A DNA stretch of 64,000 bases from Symbiodinium natans (Eukaryota > Sar > Dinophyceae > Suessiales > Symbiodiniaceae). Where the stretch lies: the NCBI GenBank assembly GCA_905221605.1, contig CAJNDS010000329.1:62001-126000 (forward strand). Direction: 5' to 3'. This document shows positions 18,621-29,640 of this stretch, piece after piece. The stretch's first letter is position 1, and the number at the start of each line of letters is the position of its first letter. The notes beneath the pieces were generated by a model. It worked only from the letters and a program-made list of their open reading frames with translations. It did not search any database and had not been told where the DNA came from. Made by a program: the position numbers and the translations under genes.

Positions 18621-19420
18621 CCTCTCCCTCTTTGCCCCGGACGCCGCGGCCCCAACCCGGGATGTGGTGGCGTCGTCGACCCTTATGGCGACCATGCCCT
18701 CGCTTGCCCGAGGACAAGCTTGTTGGCCAGGCGCGCTAAAGTCGTCGAGCGTGCGTGGGTCCGCGTGGCGCGAGAGGCCGTCGGCGCCGAAGGTAGGTCG
18801 TGCCACAGCAGTGGCTCGCCCATACGACTGCAGCAGGCATCCCTGCCGACGACCGCCGCCGGCTTGATCTCGTCGTCTACGGGAGGAGTGTTGCATGTGC
18901 TGCGACGCAACACTCGTGTCTCCTCTAACCACAACGGGTCATCCACATCCATGCGCCGTGGACGGTGCCGTGCTGCAGGTCACGGAGCGACGCAAGCGCT
19001 GCACGTACCCCGAACTCGCGAGGGGCGGCCCGCAGAAGCTAGTGGTCCTAGGCTCCGAGATAGGAGGCCGCTGGAGCACTGCTGCGCAGTACTCTGTTCG
19101 CGAGCTCGTCCGGCTCCGCGCTCTACGTGCGCCGCCAGCCGTGCGCGCTGCGGCATCCTCCGGCTGGGCAAGACACTGGTGGGGAGCTTTTTCCGTTGCG
19201 GTCCAACTCGCCGTGGCGAGCACAGCCTTGGGTCGAGCGTGGCCGGCTGCGCCACTGCCTGGGCCGAGTGACGGCCCTGCACTGGACCGCGTGCTCGACC
19301 TCGCCACCAATGAAGGGCCTAGCCGCCTGCCCCTGCGGCCCTAAACCGGACCGCCCGCTGTGGTAGTAGTTCGACCAACGTAGCTCTGGCACCGTGTTGC
19401 AGTCGGGAAAGGCCGAGGGG
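18621..19420 (+). pseudogene. 5'-truncated retroelement copy starting at the zinc knuckle
   Basis: Starts abruptly inside the element just upstream of GPNPGCGGVVDPYGDHALAC, with LLARRAKVVERAWVRVAREA, then frameshifts through PADDRRRLDLVVYG to MCCDATLVSPLTTTGHPHPC, ERRKRCTYPELARGGPQKLV, ARHWWGAFSVAVQLAVASTA and ATNEGPSRLPLRP-stop at 19344. A 75-nt 3' UTR ends in an A-rich tract (19420-19436: A6 C A4 C A5). The C-terminal 150 residues are in one intact frame. Confidence 0.8.
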
Positions 19421-19436
19421 AAAAAACAAAACAAAA

Positions 19437-19750
19437 ACATCACTGCGTTGGGCGAATGCGACCAGCACATGGGCTGCGAGTGCTCGGAGATCGGGGGATG
19501 CTGGAATGGCGAAGCTGGCCGCTTCGTGCACCACCTCCTGCGCGTCCGGTCGCAAGCGAGCGCCTCCCGCTTCGCCGCGCGGCCGCTGCGGGCTGGTCCC
19601 GGCATACTTGGGGTAGCCCGTCGCCAGCACGGCGCTGGGGCAGACTTGGCCCGCGCCGCCCCACCCGTATCAAAGGGACGCCGCCCCACGAGCGGGCGTT
19701 TGAGCTCGCAGGCCCTGCGAGCCTTAGTCGCTTGCCACTGTGACAGCAGA
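19437..19750 (+). pseudogene. Second 5'-truncated retroelement copy (C-terminus only)
   Basis: Begins directly after the A-rich tract with CSEIGGCWNGEAGRFVHHLL (the GSEIGGRW block), then AAAAGWSRHTWGSPSPA in another frame, and ends SLSRLPL-stop near 19742. Same orientation as the two copies upstream. Confidence 0.65.
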
Positions 19751-20072
19751 CTTTTTGAGTTGAGTGGTTGATTTTTTTCCGTGTGTGCGTTTCTGACGTT
19801 TCTGGATGAAGGTGTCAGCCCTGTAGCTAACATGTCAACCAAGGACAAGTAAAAACAACAAAAACGAACCAAACATTCACCATACAGTGCCAGGCTCACA
19901 ATGGGTTGGTTCGCTACCAGGACAGTGGTAATGGCAGGGGTCGCTCAGGTATGTTCGTGTATGAGAACTCCCCGATTCCAGGCACACCCAATTTCTGAAA
20001 TGTTTTAGCCCAGTCACATGAGCATTTAACATTCCCAGGGTTGCAACGGGGCCAAAGGAGACCAGAAGTGCC
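19751..20072. other. No gene seen; likely 5' region of the next gene
   Basis: Moderate GC, no repeats, no protein-like frame. It is the presumed upstream/5' UTR region of the WD40 gene starting at 20073. Confidence 0.4.
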
Positions 20073-23000
20073 ATGGAACGTGGCGGCCGTGGCGGCCGGG
20101 GCCGCGGCCGCGGCGACCGCGACCGCGGTGACCGGGGCAGCGATGGCAGCTGGACCTGGGGCGCTGTGCATTCGGCAGTCTCCTCACGTGGCAGAGGGAA
20201 GGGCCGGGGCCGGGGACGGGGTACCAGTGCCTTGGAAGCAGGAAGCGCGAAAACATGGAGATGTGCAATAAATCAATAACCCCATTGTTTTGCATGGCCG
20301 TAGAAGCTGAGCACAACAAACATAGAGAGCCGAGTTCAAGCAGCTGATCAGTTGATCATGTATAAATATTTAAACGGATAGAACAGTGGTGTGGTTGGCC
20401 CAACGGCGTTTAACCATCACAGGCCCAAAGCCCATTTCTAAACTATAAACCTCAAGGGCGTTTCCATTTTTCTTAATCAGCAACGCTCCCGAACACACAA
20501 AGGCTTGTAACACGGCCTTACATTTTTCCCAAAACCCTCGAAGGTTTTAGGGTGCCAAGCGGGTGGCAGCGAGGATTCTGGGCAGGCCGGCGGCAGACGA
20601 ACGTGCACACTGCGGGGTGCGAGCTATGGCGGCAGGACGGTGCAGGAGGGTTGGGACGGGAGGGACAATGCGGGGTGCAAGCTTTCGCGGCAGGGACATG
20701 CGGGGACCCTCGGGAGGTGGGACGGGAGAAAATGTTGTTGTGCGCGACCCCAAAAGCGGTTGCTTCACTCAGCAACATTCTCGCGAACTCGCGTTCGGCG
20801 TGCTCTGATTGCGATGGACCTGGTGTTTGGTTTCCCGGTCGGCCTTGTTTTGCGACAAGGGATGGTTTGATAAGCCATTTTTGGTCATTGCGACAACGCC
20901 GGACCCACTGCTGAAAGTAAGGTGTTTGGCGTTCCCACATTGTCAAGTTCTGAGGTCCTGCACATTGGGGCCATGACACCCGGCACGTGCTGAAATCCGA
21001 CGCTGCCTGGCAGAACTGGAGCTCGGCCTCAGCTAACGTGGCTCTTGCGTTTGGGGGTGCCTGAAGGCTCTCAAGTCCCGACGTGGTGGCTGGAGTCTGC
21101 GCCTTCAGAGCTGTTTCGAGTTGCGTTTAGACGTGCTGACGTTCTACCCCTTCTTCTAAATTTCTAATCGTTCCCATCGCTGTCAGGCGCCAAGGGGTCC
21201 AAAGGCGAGGGCAAAGGCAAGAAGGGCAAGGGAAAGGAATGGCGGCCCCGTGCCAAGCCCGCGGTTGTCCGTGTGGACGCCGACTCCATCGGCCGGCACT
21301 GCGAGATCGCAGGGGCACACGCGTCCTCCATCCAGGCAATGGCCGCAGACTGAGATTCTCAAATTCCCAAGCTTTTATTATGGAGCTTGTAAGGCGAGAC
21401 ATGGCGAGACCATTCAAGACCTGAGTTGGTAGGGCAGATGATTTCAGGCTGTAGTTTCACGATGTGCACGACACAGCGTGGCGCCCGAGGCCATGACTGA
21501 GCAAGGGATTTACACCGCATCCCACGACAAGACAGTGAAACGATGGAAGCCGAAGCTCAGCCCTCCCAGCAAGTACGACCTCGAGCCCGAACTCGAGGCC
21601 CACTTGGTGAGACTGGTGGCTCTCAGTTTGAGGGTGTTCCATTCAAGGTTCTCTCTCTTGCATCTGAAGTTGAACCTAGTTTGAATCAATTTGGTCTCAA
21701 CTCTTTGAAGGTGAAGCTGAAAGACTCGGCCACGGCTTTGCTCTTCAGCGGCGGCTGGCTCTTCGTGGGTTTGTGGGATGGCCAAGTCCAGGCCTTTGCT
21801 CAGAGCGGCGAGGAGCTGCTGCTTACGGGACACCGCAAGCGCGCCCGGGCCCTTGGTGGGAGTCCGGTTGCGGTTATTGTCAGCGCATGGGTCTGAGCGA
21901 GCGAATGTCAATGAATGTGAGTGACTGCCATCTCCGGCCAACCGACCGTGTGGAGGAAGGTGTTGGAAGCTTTGCCCTGTTGGCCTTGGGAGAAGAGGGA
22001 GAAGAGAGAGAAGAGACGGAAGAGACGGAAGAGAGACGGAAGAGAGACGGAAGAGAGAGGGAAGAGAGAGAGGGAAGATGAGAGAAGAAATAAGAGAGAA
22101 GAAATAAGAGAGAAGAAATAATGGAGAAGAAATAGTGGAGAAGACATAATAGAGAAGAAATAAGAGAAAAGAAATAACAGAGAAGAAATAACAGACAAGA
22201 CATAATAGAAAAGAAACAATATAGAAGAAATACTAGAGAAGAAATAATAGGGAAGACATAGTAATGAAGAAATAATAAAGAAGAGATCAGAAAGAAGAGA
22301 CAAGCAAAAAGAGAAGAGAGAACAGAGAAGAGGGGCGAGACAACGAGGGAAGACAGAGTAGAAGAGGCCAGAAGAGGGAAGAAGAGAGAGAGAGAGAGAG
22401 ATAAAAGAGGAAAAAAGAGAAAATGTAGGGAGGTTTGGAAGTCCTGTCGCTCATTTGCACCTCTTGGCTTATACGAGCCCCTGCGTGCCTGATCTTCGCA
22501 CAAACCTCTGAAGCTGGAGTGGTTGCGCATGCTGGCTTATGCGAGCCTTTGTGCGCACATGTTCACACAAACTGACCCCTTTCTTGGGGCGGTCCCTTCG
22601 GGGATCACAGGCGCTGGAAGGAAGGAAGGGGGAGAGATGAAGAGACAGAGAGAGAGAGAGAGAGACTGGACATCGGACATCACGCGCCCCTGGGGGCGTC
22701 CTCCCTTCGGGGGGCTCATGCGTGGGGGGGAGAGAGAGAGATGAGAGAGATGAGAGAGATGAGAGAGATGAGAGAGATGAGAGAGATGAGAGAGATGAGA
22801 GAGATGAGAGAGATGAGAGAGATGAGAGAGATGAGAGAGATGAGAGAGATGAGAGAGATGAGAGAGATGAGAGAGATGAGAGAGATGAGAGCGATGAGAG
22901 CGATGAGAGAGATGAGAGAGATGAGAGAGATGAGAGAGAGATGAGAGAGAGATGAGAGAGAGATGAGAGAGAGATGAGAGTGATGAGAGACGAGAGAGCG

Positions 23001-24495
23001 AAGAGAGAGAGGAGAGAGAGGAGAGAGCGGGGGGACCACCGGCACCCTGTGTGCCGACGCCAGAGCAGAAGGAGGAGAAGAAGAAGCAGAAGAAGAAGAA
23101 GCACACAAAAAGACAGCGAGGCGGCCTGTGCCGAGCACGCGGACAGACGTGTACGCTGGGGGTCGCGACTGTGACTGGGGGGTGCTCATGCAGGTAAGTC
23201 TTGAAATGGGCTGGGGCTGGGGAAATCTGACGCACGCCATCCTTCACACTGTACACAGCCTGACTCTTGGGGCGCAGGCAAGAAAAAGAGAGAGAGAAAG
23301 GCAAAGAGACTGCGGAGAGTGAAAGATGAGGAAGGCCCTGCCTCACACTTTCAGGTCACCACGCTGGTCGTCCACCAAGGTGTGCTGATGCGCGCCCCTC
23401 AGAAGAAACGCAGGTCAGACCTCGTTTTGCGGAGAGGCTATGCGGGCTGCCGGCCCCAGCAAAATGAAAGAGTCAGGTCTGGAAGCTACGATGGGGAGGT
23501 TCGCTTGTGGCAGATGGATCCGGCCACTAAGCAATTCAAGTGTACACACACGCTTGAAGAGAGCCTGCCGGGACCTTAGCAGTGGACGCCATTGCGGCTT
23601 GCAAAGATCCTGGAGCTTGAGGCCTGGATCCATCAGCAAAATTCACGTTCTGGGAAACTACCTGTTCGCCCGTGCCTTGACAACTCGACAAAAGGATGCA
23701 TGCGTGACCATGCGCGGGTCCACGCAGCCTGCAGGTAGGAGGTCAATATGGCCTGGCGCTGTTGGACCTTACCAGCCTGAAGGCCAGACCAAACAAGCTG
23801 CATGGTGCTTGTGCGTCCAGCAAATGATGACGGATCTAGTTGCAACAATATGTACAATGTAAAGACACTAAAGACACATGCGTCGCATGCGGTAAAATCA
23901 TTGCGCAAGGTCGCCAAGCTCTTGCCGCCTACGAAGGCCGTCGCGGACATGCTGGAGTTCCAGGGCCATGTCATCGTCGCCCGCACCCCAGCCATGCTCC
24001 TCGCAATGCTAAGCCAGCAACTCCTTCAGTTGTTGCCAGAAAACCGGCCGGAGGCTTATTCAGAGGGTCAGCTGCGGATCTTCGATGCAGAGGGCACGCT
24101 GAAGTCCGAGACTTCGCTGGATGCCGGGCCTATCCTAAAACTTGCCGCTCGGATCAGACAGAAGCGAATGTGCACGAGCCGTGGTCATGAAGACATGGGA
24201 TCAGCGAGGAAGATGTAGAGGCAAAGGTGCGGAGAGTCATGAGCGTCTCAAAGAGTGTTTTTGTTGGATGCTCTTTGAAATGATTCCTTGAGTCCGAGGC
24301 GGGCTTGGAAAGCGGACCCCGGGTGGTTTGCGGCCACGCTCGGGGCCAGGCAAGGCCAGCAGAGAGAGTTCCGATGAGCGCCTACAATTCCTGTCATACC
24401 TCTTAGCAGAGCTCTCGGAGTTTACACTTGCGAAGGTGAGCCTGATCACGCTGCCCAGCTTCGAGTTTAAGGCAGAGTTCCAGGCACTGCAAGGT
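20073..24495 (+). CDS. WD40-repeat protein with RG-rich N-terminus (ZFWD-like?)
   Basis: Exon 1 (20073-20220, ATG) is RG-rich (MERGGRGGRGRGRGDRDRGD), an RGG-type RNA-binding style. Exon 2 (21187-21335) gives KGEGKGKKGKGKEWRPRAKP, then joins through a GC-AG intron (21336-21447) to exon 3 (21448-21606); the joined GAHASSIQAVV ... GIYTASHDKTVKRW is a textbook WD40 blade. Exon 4 from 21711: LLFSGGWLFVGLWDGQVQAF. After a 1.5-kb repeat-filled intron: VTTLVVHQGVLM (23355 on), SGSYDGEVRLWQMDPATKQF (about 23477-23540), SKIHVLGNYLFA (about 23632), GQLRIFDAEGTLKSE (about 24067-24111) and ITLPSFEFKAEFQAL (about 24448-24492). Phases of exons 1-4 agree. The blade sequences resemble plant ZFWD proteins, but I see no CCCH finger. 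Later exon borders and the 3' end are uncertain. Confidence 0.65.
20280..21186. other. First intron of the WD40 gene
   Basis: No exon-like frame stands out on the plus strand. ORFs at 20518-21400 on both strands show no motif. This agrees with it being the roughly 966-nt intron (20221-21186) implied by the in-frame G|GC join between exons 1 and 2. Confidence 0.45.
22000..22440. repeat. Purine-rich degenerate repeat (GAGAAGAAATAA-like)
   Basis: Almost pure A/G on the plus strand: GAAGAGACGGAAGAGAG words, then a roughly 12-15-nt GAGAAGAAATAA(C/G)A word repeated irregularly. Lies within the large WD40-gene intron. The Ser/Leu/Phe-rich ORF on the opposite strand is a repeat artefact. Confidence 0.85.
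22640..23035. repeat. (GAGAGATGA)n 9-bp satellite
   Basis: About 22 tandem copies of a 9-nt unit (22729-22930), then GAGAGAGAT variants to 23000. Being a multiple of three it opens long frames on both strands (DERDER..., LSHLSH...). It sits in the same intron as the purine tract. Confidence 0.9.
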
Positions 24496-24499
24496 GCGA

Positions 24500-25130
24500 T
24501 CGTTGCAACAGCTGTGACAATGGAGGTGAGGAAGAGAGAGCGAGAGAGTCGTACGTCTTGGGAACCTAGGGACGGGATCAAAGAAGTCAAATCCTTCTGG
24601 AGTCCAGAATGAAGCAAGGAAAGCAGGGAAGGAATGAAGGAAGATTCTGCTTTTGCAAGCGGCAAGCAAAGCATTTCTGTTCTGGAAATTCACCATACCA
24701 AGAAAAATGTGTCATCTGAAATCTCTTGCCTAAAGGCACCCCCCCCCCCGCCCCCCACCTATCGTTTCTTGAGGCTTGTTGGGTTTTCGGTTGGGGTTAT
24801 TTGACATCTTTCTGTTGTGGCTTGAGCGTCGTCTCCAAACTCGAAGCAGCAACAGACGGAACCTGCCAACCCCTCTCCCCGCCAGATTGATTTAGGGCAC
24901 AGTAAAAGCAAAAATGTTGAGCTGTGCTGGGTAGTACAGACGCTCTGTACCGCGAATGGCCCCACCAGACAAAGCCAAATCAAACTAAGCCGCTGTTTAC
25001 GGCCGAGCATGTTGGCTTAGCAAAGCAAAACCTCGCGTTCAATTGTTGCCCGGCCTTCACAAGCTGGACCTTAGAATTTGACAGAAGACGTGGCAGACTC
25101 AGAAGGGCCGTGCTGACACTCTGACACTTG
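24500..25130. other. No gene seen downstream of the WD40 gene
   Basis: Contains a C-rich run near 24737-24750 but no convincing exon. Probably 3' UTR and intergenic DNA. Confidence 0.35.
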
Positions 25131-25370
25131 CATTAGGGCTTGCAAGACCGCAAGCACCAGGCTTGACAGACTCGACAAAGTAAACAGGGTGCACCACCGT
25201 TGCAGATGCAGCCGCAGCCAAGGCACCTTTTTTCTAGAGGCCGAACGAAACTCGGGAAAGTAGAAAGGCTGTACTTTGCTGATCTATTTTGGCTTTTTGA
25301 CCCTGGAAATTGATTATCGTTGATCCTTCGGCCCCGAGCCCATGCCTGTCCGTGCATGCCCAAGTTGTGT

Positions 25371-25620
25371 CTAACCTTTGAAGGCCAAAAGGTGGACAGC
25401 TTGCTTTGCGCCGGCCACGACGGCATCTTTCTCATAGGCTCCCAGGACAGGAGACTGAATGTAATCTAAGAAGCTTTTCGCAGCCACCAGCATTTCAGTA
25501 TCTGATTTGAAACCCCTAGCAAATTCAAAGGGTTTCATCTCAAATGCAGATCGAACGCCGTCTGCAGGATGGTGGCTTGCAGCTCTGGCAGCGAGTAGAG
25601 GGTGGGCTCCCAGGACAGCG
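25371..25620 (-). CDS. Exon-like ORF, unknown protein
   Basis: The minus-strand frame reads FEMKPFEFARGFKSDTEMLV, SFLDYIQSPVLGAYEKDAVV and AGAKQAVHLLAF, ordinary amphipathic protein sequence ending at a plausible donor near 25380. Another open minus frame lies at 25962-25690. Start, partner exons and function are not evident. The strand is opposite to both neighbours. Confidence 0.35.
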
Positions 25621-25960
25621 GAGCGGAGACACCAGCCATGCATGCATGCGAGAGCCGTATGTGCCAGCATGACTGTTTGCATGTGCGATTCATCGGCAGG
25701 TTGAGGCTACGCCTAGCCTGCAGCGCAGTGACCAATGCACTGCCTCTGTGGTCCCACCAAATGTTGTGTGAACCGCATGGCGTGTTGCACAGAGCTGTTG
25801 AGCTTGCGCAGAAAGGGGGTCGGTGCCGCTCCGAAACTGGCTTTTCATGGCCTTGCCGAGGCACACTGTATCATATTGTCTGTCTTCCGATCCTTCGGTA
25901 TGCTCACGTCTGCAACTGATTTGCTCAAGCCGAGTCCTCTCGCCACAGGGTCTGTTTGCC

Positions 25961-27454
25961 ATGTCCTACCCTCCTGGCTACAGCTATCCAACATACCCGA
26001 GCTATCCGACCTCAGCAGCCTATCCCCCAAACTACGATCCGCGCAGCGCTGGTGCGCCGCCCCCCCCTGCTGCTGGCAGCGCCTATCCAGAGGGCTACGA
26101 CCGCTCCCACGAAAGGACCGAAGCACGGGTGGACCAAGCAGCCCCGCCACAGCCTACACAACCCGCAGGACAGCCACCGGCACAGCCCCCGGCAGACTAC
26201 TACACACAGCCTCAGGCCCCAGCGCAACCAGCTCCATGCCAACCACCAGCCCACACGCCAACGTCCGACCCTTACTACGACTACTATAGGCAATATTATA
26301 GCTACCCCCCGCAGGCGCCGGCATATCCGCCTGCCGATCCAGCAGCCGCGCCCCCTGACTACTCAGCACCACCGGCCCAAGCTGCACCCCCGGCTCCAGC
26401 TGCCTACCCTCCAGGACCACCTCCTGCAGGGCCACCCCCGGCGGGCGCACCGCCGGCAAGCCATCCAGGCCCGCCCCCAGCATATCCGGGCTATCCACCA
26501 AGCTATCCTGCGGCCTACCCAACTTATCCGCCGCCTGAAGCTTATGCAGACCCAGCTCGGCCCCCGAACCCTGTAGACTACAGTCACTACCACGCGCATG
26601 CCTACCCATACGGCCAGGCCCCAGCTTATTATCCGCAGCCGTACTATGCACCACCGCCGGGCTATCCTCCCCCGTCTTACCCTCCACCACCAGCCGAACC
26701 TCCAAATGACCGAGGAAGCGAGCGGCGGCCGTCTCCTCGACGTGGCAGAGATGAGAAGAGGCCAAGAAGAGATTTCCCAGAGCGAGACCGCGACAAGAAG
26801 CCCAGAACTGAGAGTGCTCCAGATCCCAGCAAGAAGCTGCTGCAACACATTCAGGCACATAAAGGGTGGAAGATGTTTTGGCTGGAAGCCATAGACCCCC
26901 CTCAGCGGGCAATGAGCAATTCCAATGTAACACTGCTAATCCTCGCGAGCGGCTCTGCAAAGTCGAAGTCCTCCTTTGGGTTCCTTCTCGCTTCTTCCCG
27001 GCAAAACAAGCAGAAAGACCGGCAGCGGGAATGTGCCAAGGACCTCCTTTCCCAGTTGGAGCAACTCCTTTCAGGGAAGGCTGAAAAGGACCTCCGGACC
27101 TGGTGTCAGGTGCCAGAAGCCCTGGACCAGGAAGAGAAAGCAGAGGAGTCGGATGCATCGCCCTCTTTGGAGAAGCTGCGAGGCCTCTTGGGCAACAGGC
27201 TTGCAGCCACCGGCAGGACCGGCAGCAAAGCCCTTCAACTAGACCTGGAGATTGGTTCCAGCAGCTGCGTGCTCACCGCCGCGAGTAGCTTTGATGAGAA
27301 GGAAAGCGAAGGTCCTGATGTGTCAGCCATGGATGCCTTCTCCCCGGACGCGGGCGCCCAGCTCTCGGAGGCTCAGCGATTGGGTGGGCTGCTTCGATTG
27401 CAGTGGCACCTGGCCGTCGTGAAGGCCAAGGAGAAGGGCATGCCGGGGCCTTAA
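25961..27454 (+). CDS. Pro/Tyr-rich, Arg-rich protein
   Basis: A single open frame of 497 residues from ATG 25961 to TAA 27454. The start is chosen because MSYPPGYSYPTYPSYPTSAA begins the biased region and an AG (CGCCACAG) lies 12 nt upstream, a possible spliced-leader acceptor. Residues 1-245 are Pro/Tyr/Ala low complexity with YPxYP, PPPAGPP and YYPQPYY motifs. Residues about 246-290 are charged and Arg-rich (RGSERRPSPRRGRDEKRPRR; FPERDRDKKPRTE), as in RNA-processing factors and typical of nuclear localisation. The rest is less biased and helical (KDLLSQLEQLLSGKAEKDLR; LSEAQRLGGLLRLQWHLAVV). The layout suggests a condensate-forming RNA-binding or splicing-related protein, but no RRM or other named domain is seen. 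A short internal intron around 26890-27000 cannot be excluded. Confidence 0.7.
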   Translation: MSYPPGYSYPTYPSYPTSAAYPPNYDPRSAGAPPPPAAGSAYPEGYDRSHERTEARVDQAAPPQPTQPAGQPPAQPPADYYTQPQAPAQPAPCQPPAHTPTSDPYYDYYRQYYSYPPQAPAYPPADPAAAPPDYSAPPAQAAPPAPAAYPPGPPPAGPPPAGAPPASHPGPPPAYPGYPPSYPAAYPTYPPPEAYADPARPPNPVDYSHYHAHAYPYGQAPAYYPQPYYAPPPGYPPPSYPPPPAEPPNDRGSERRPSPRRGRDEKRPRRDFPERDRDKKPRTESAPDPSKKLLQHIQAHKGWKMFWLEAIDPPQRAMSNSNVTLLILASGSAKSKSSFGFLLASSRQNKQKDRQRECAKDLLSQLEQLLSGKAEKDLRTWCQVPEALDQEEKAEESDASPSLEKLRGLLGNRLAATGRTGSKALQLDLEIGSSSCVLTAASSFDEKESEGPDVSAMDAFSPDAGAQLSEAQRLGGLLRLQWHLAVVKAKEKGMPGP

Positions 27455-27586
27455 TTCAAGCTGAAGCGAGATGAAAACAAAGTCTCCTTTGGGAAACATG
27501 AGTGCAAGCGCTAAGCTCATGTTGTGTTTTGATTCCTCTAGAGGAGCCGGCCCCCCGCCGTTCTCGGCGTAGGCCTCGCAACGGAC

Positions 27587-28550
27587 ATGTCGGCTGCCAA
27601 GGCCACGCAGTCAGGTTTTTTTGGAGGCACTTGCAGAGCCGTGGCTCATGTTTTGCACATACTGAAAGTGCCTGGGTTGGAGTTCGAGAGGAAGGGTGCC
27701 CTCATTGCTAAGTTAAACCGTATCATCTTACAAGTTACCAGGTTGGTTGTCCCTGATCTGCTTCGCCCGTTGACGTGACAAGGTCAAAGAAAACAATTGT
27801 CATGAACGGGCCCACTGCTGCTCCATGCCTAAAATCCTTTCGCCCTCGTGACTGGCTGTCTCGAGTGAGGCCTACGAGCAAGTAAAAGGGCTGGCAAGGA
27901 AGTTGAAAGAACCTCGATTAGCGTTAGAGGATGCAGAACACAATCGGATCTTGCGGCCCAAGCCGACCTGAGTAAGAGCTATAGGGCTAGGGCTTGCAGA
28001 GGTCTTCAACCGTCAGCGACCTGCGCAATCCTTCGCATTTAGTAGTTGGGTTGTGTCTGTGACCTTGGTCTGTGCCCTGTCCCTGGTTGTGTAGGCCCGT
28101 GCTCTGCCCGGATCCCAGTGCTTGGCATCGTGAAGACATGCGGCGTGCACGTCGTACACTAGATTACAACCTTGACAGCAGGCGTTGGGGGACGGGCTTC
28201 TCCCAACTTTCATGGAGTGTTGTTGGGCTACTTTGTCTATCTCAGACCCTCGTGAGGAAAACTCTCAGAGGGAACAGCAGAATCTGCGAGCCAAGCAGTT
28301 CCACAATGATTTGAAGATCGTTGATCGTGTGTTGCAGTACAATACCAGCTGAGCATCTCTGTCGAGCGTTGCTTGTAAAACACAAACCATTTGATTTGCG
28401 TTACATGCAGATATGTCCCAGATTTGGCCAGACAACATAGAGAGCTAGCAAATCATCGATCGCGACTGCGCATTTCCTTGTGCACACCGATGCAAGCACA
28501 AACTGGAAGACCAACAGCACCAGGAAATTGTCCAGGTACCCTCAACCATC
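27587..28550 (+). CDS. Weak multi-exon coiled-coil gene candidate
   Basis: Separate plus-strand pieces look like exons: MSAAKATQSGFFGGTCRAVA from ATG 27587; EAYEQVKGLARKLKEPRLAL plus EDAEHNRI (about 27868-27968); REENSQREQQNLRAKQFHND plus LKIVDRVLQYN after a CTCAG acceptor (about 28248-28350); and CKHKLEDQQHQEIVQVP (about 28490-28540). The second and third are heptad-rich. I cannot join them with certainty, and no domain is recognised. Confidence 0.35.
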
Positions 28551-29490
28551 CTCAATCGTTTCGGTTCCAACACCACCACAATCCTCTTTCCCCGCCCATC
28601 ACCGCAGCACATCGCAGTGAACGTCCCAGCAACAGGGAACACACTTTTTTTCGCTCAGAACATCGAGCTGTGCGCCCTCGTCAGGGTATATCACCGATGC
28701 ACGTCGACTCCGCGTGCCCAAAATGTTCCTCATCCGTGCCGTGCCAGGGATAGGAACCACCACTATCGTGGTGCCCCGCGACACCACACTCGACATGGTC
28801 AAACCCTGGATCGTCGATCTCGCGTTCTCTCAAGGTCGTTACACATGGGCATTTCAGTCCCGGTTGGAATGCCAAGGCCAACACATACTCTACACTATCT
28901 ACACAACTTCGGTCTCGGACACTCCGAAGACTCACAGAGTTCCGATGCGCGAGTTCCATTCCTGGAACATAACCACATAATCCCCGGACACGCCTTTCAG
29001 CAAAATATTTGCTGATGCGTCTTAGCTCAAGACGGAAAAAGAAGTGCAGCCAAAGGGCATGCCTTGCAAGTTTGAGCAAAACGATTTGTCAGCTGCTCAA
29101 TGCTGCTCAAGGAAAGCAAAATCTGTGACGCTTTCAGTTTAAGCCATGGCGTACATCTTCGACATCTTCCAAACCTTTCAGATAAACAGCAGACTAGCTT
29201 GCATGCGTGGGCCATCGGCGAGAGGAAAAGATTGGAAGGGAAACTCCTGTACCTGATTGCACCTGGGTGTCTGAGGACACAGCTAAGTCGGGCCCAATTC
29301 GTTTTTCCAAAACAAGGTTTTCAAGTTTTCAGGCCAGTTGGGGCAGCTAGCGAGTTTCCATGGGGGCCCGAACAGGTTTTGCAAGCCGGTGAGGGCAAAT
29401 ACGAAATGCAAGCTGCACCGTGTGAACTGCGTGAGCTGTGCTGTGATGCCATGTTACAGTCATGAATGCATGTGCACGTAACATAGCTTC
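28551..29490. other. Open frames without recognisable function
   Basis: A plus-strand frame 28714-28980 reads FLIRAVPGIGTTTIVVPRDT and TLDMVKPWIVDLAF with a stop at 28980; it has protein-like composition but no partner. A second open frame at 29100-29465 has no motif. Neither is called as a gene. Confidence 0.3.
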
Positions 29491-29502
29491 ACAGAAGCTT
29501 GT

Positions 29503-29640
29503 GACACTCTCTCTCTCTCTCATTCTCTCTCTCTCTCTCTCTCCGTGGGCAAGGGCACGCATGCGCGGGCGGGCCTTGCGGGTGTGCGCGTGTGCGGGCG
29601 TGCGGGCGTGAGGGCGTGAAGGTGTGGGAGCCCCACTCTC
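29503..29640. repeat. (CT)n followed by GTGCGGGC-type repeat
   Basis: CTCTCTCT runs at 29503-29543, then an irregular GTGCGGGCGTGAGG-like repeat to about 29630. ORFs across them are low-complexity artefacts. Confidence 0.8.

Noticed and set aside
20870-20900. A dinoflagellate spliced-leader remnant (AAGCCATTTTTGGTCA)
   Set aside because: Only the GCCATTTT core agrees; the conserved TTGGCTCAAG end is missing and no gene starts downstream.
21880-22530. A Ser/Leu/Phe-rich minus-strand membrane protein
   Set aside because: It is the complement of a purine-rich simple repeat.
22469-23346. Long LSHLSH and DERDER ORFs
   Set aside because: The 9-nt satellite keeps every frame open; the intron position is fixed by WD40 exons on both sides.
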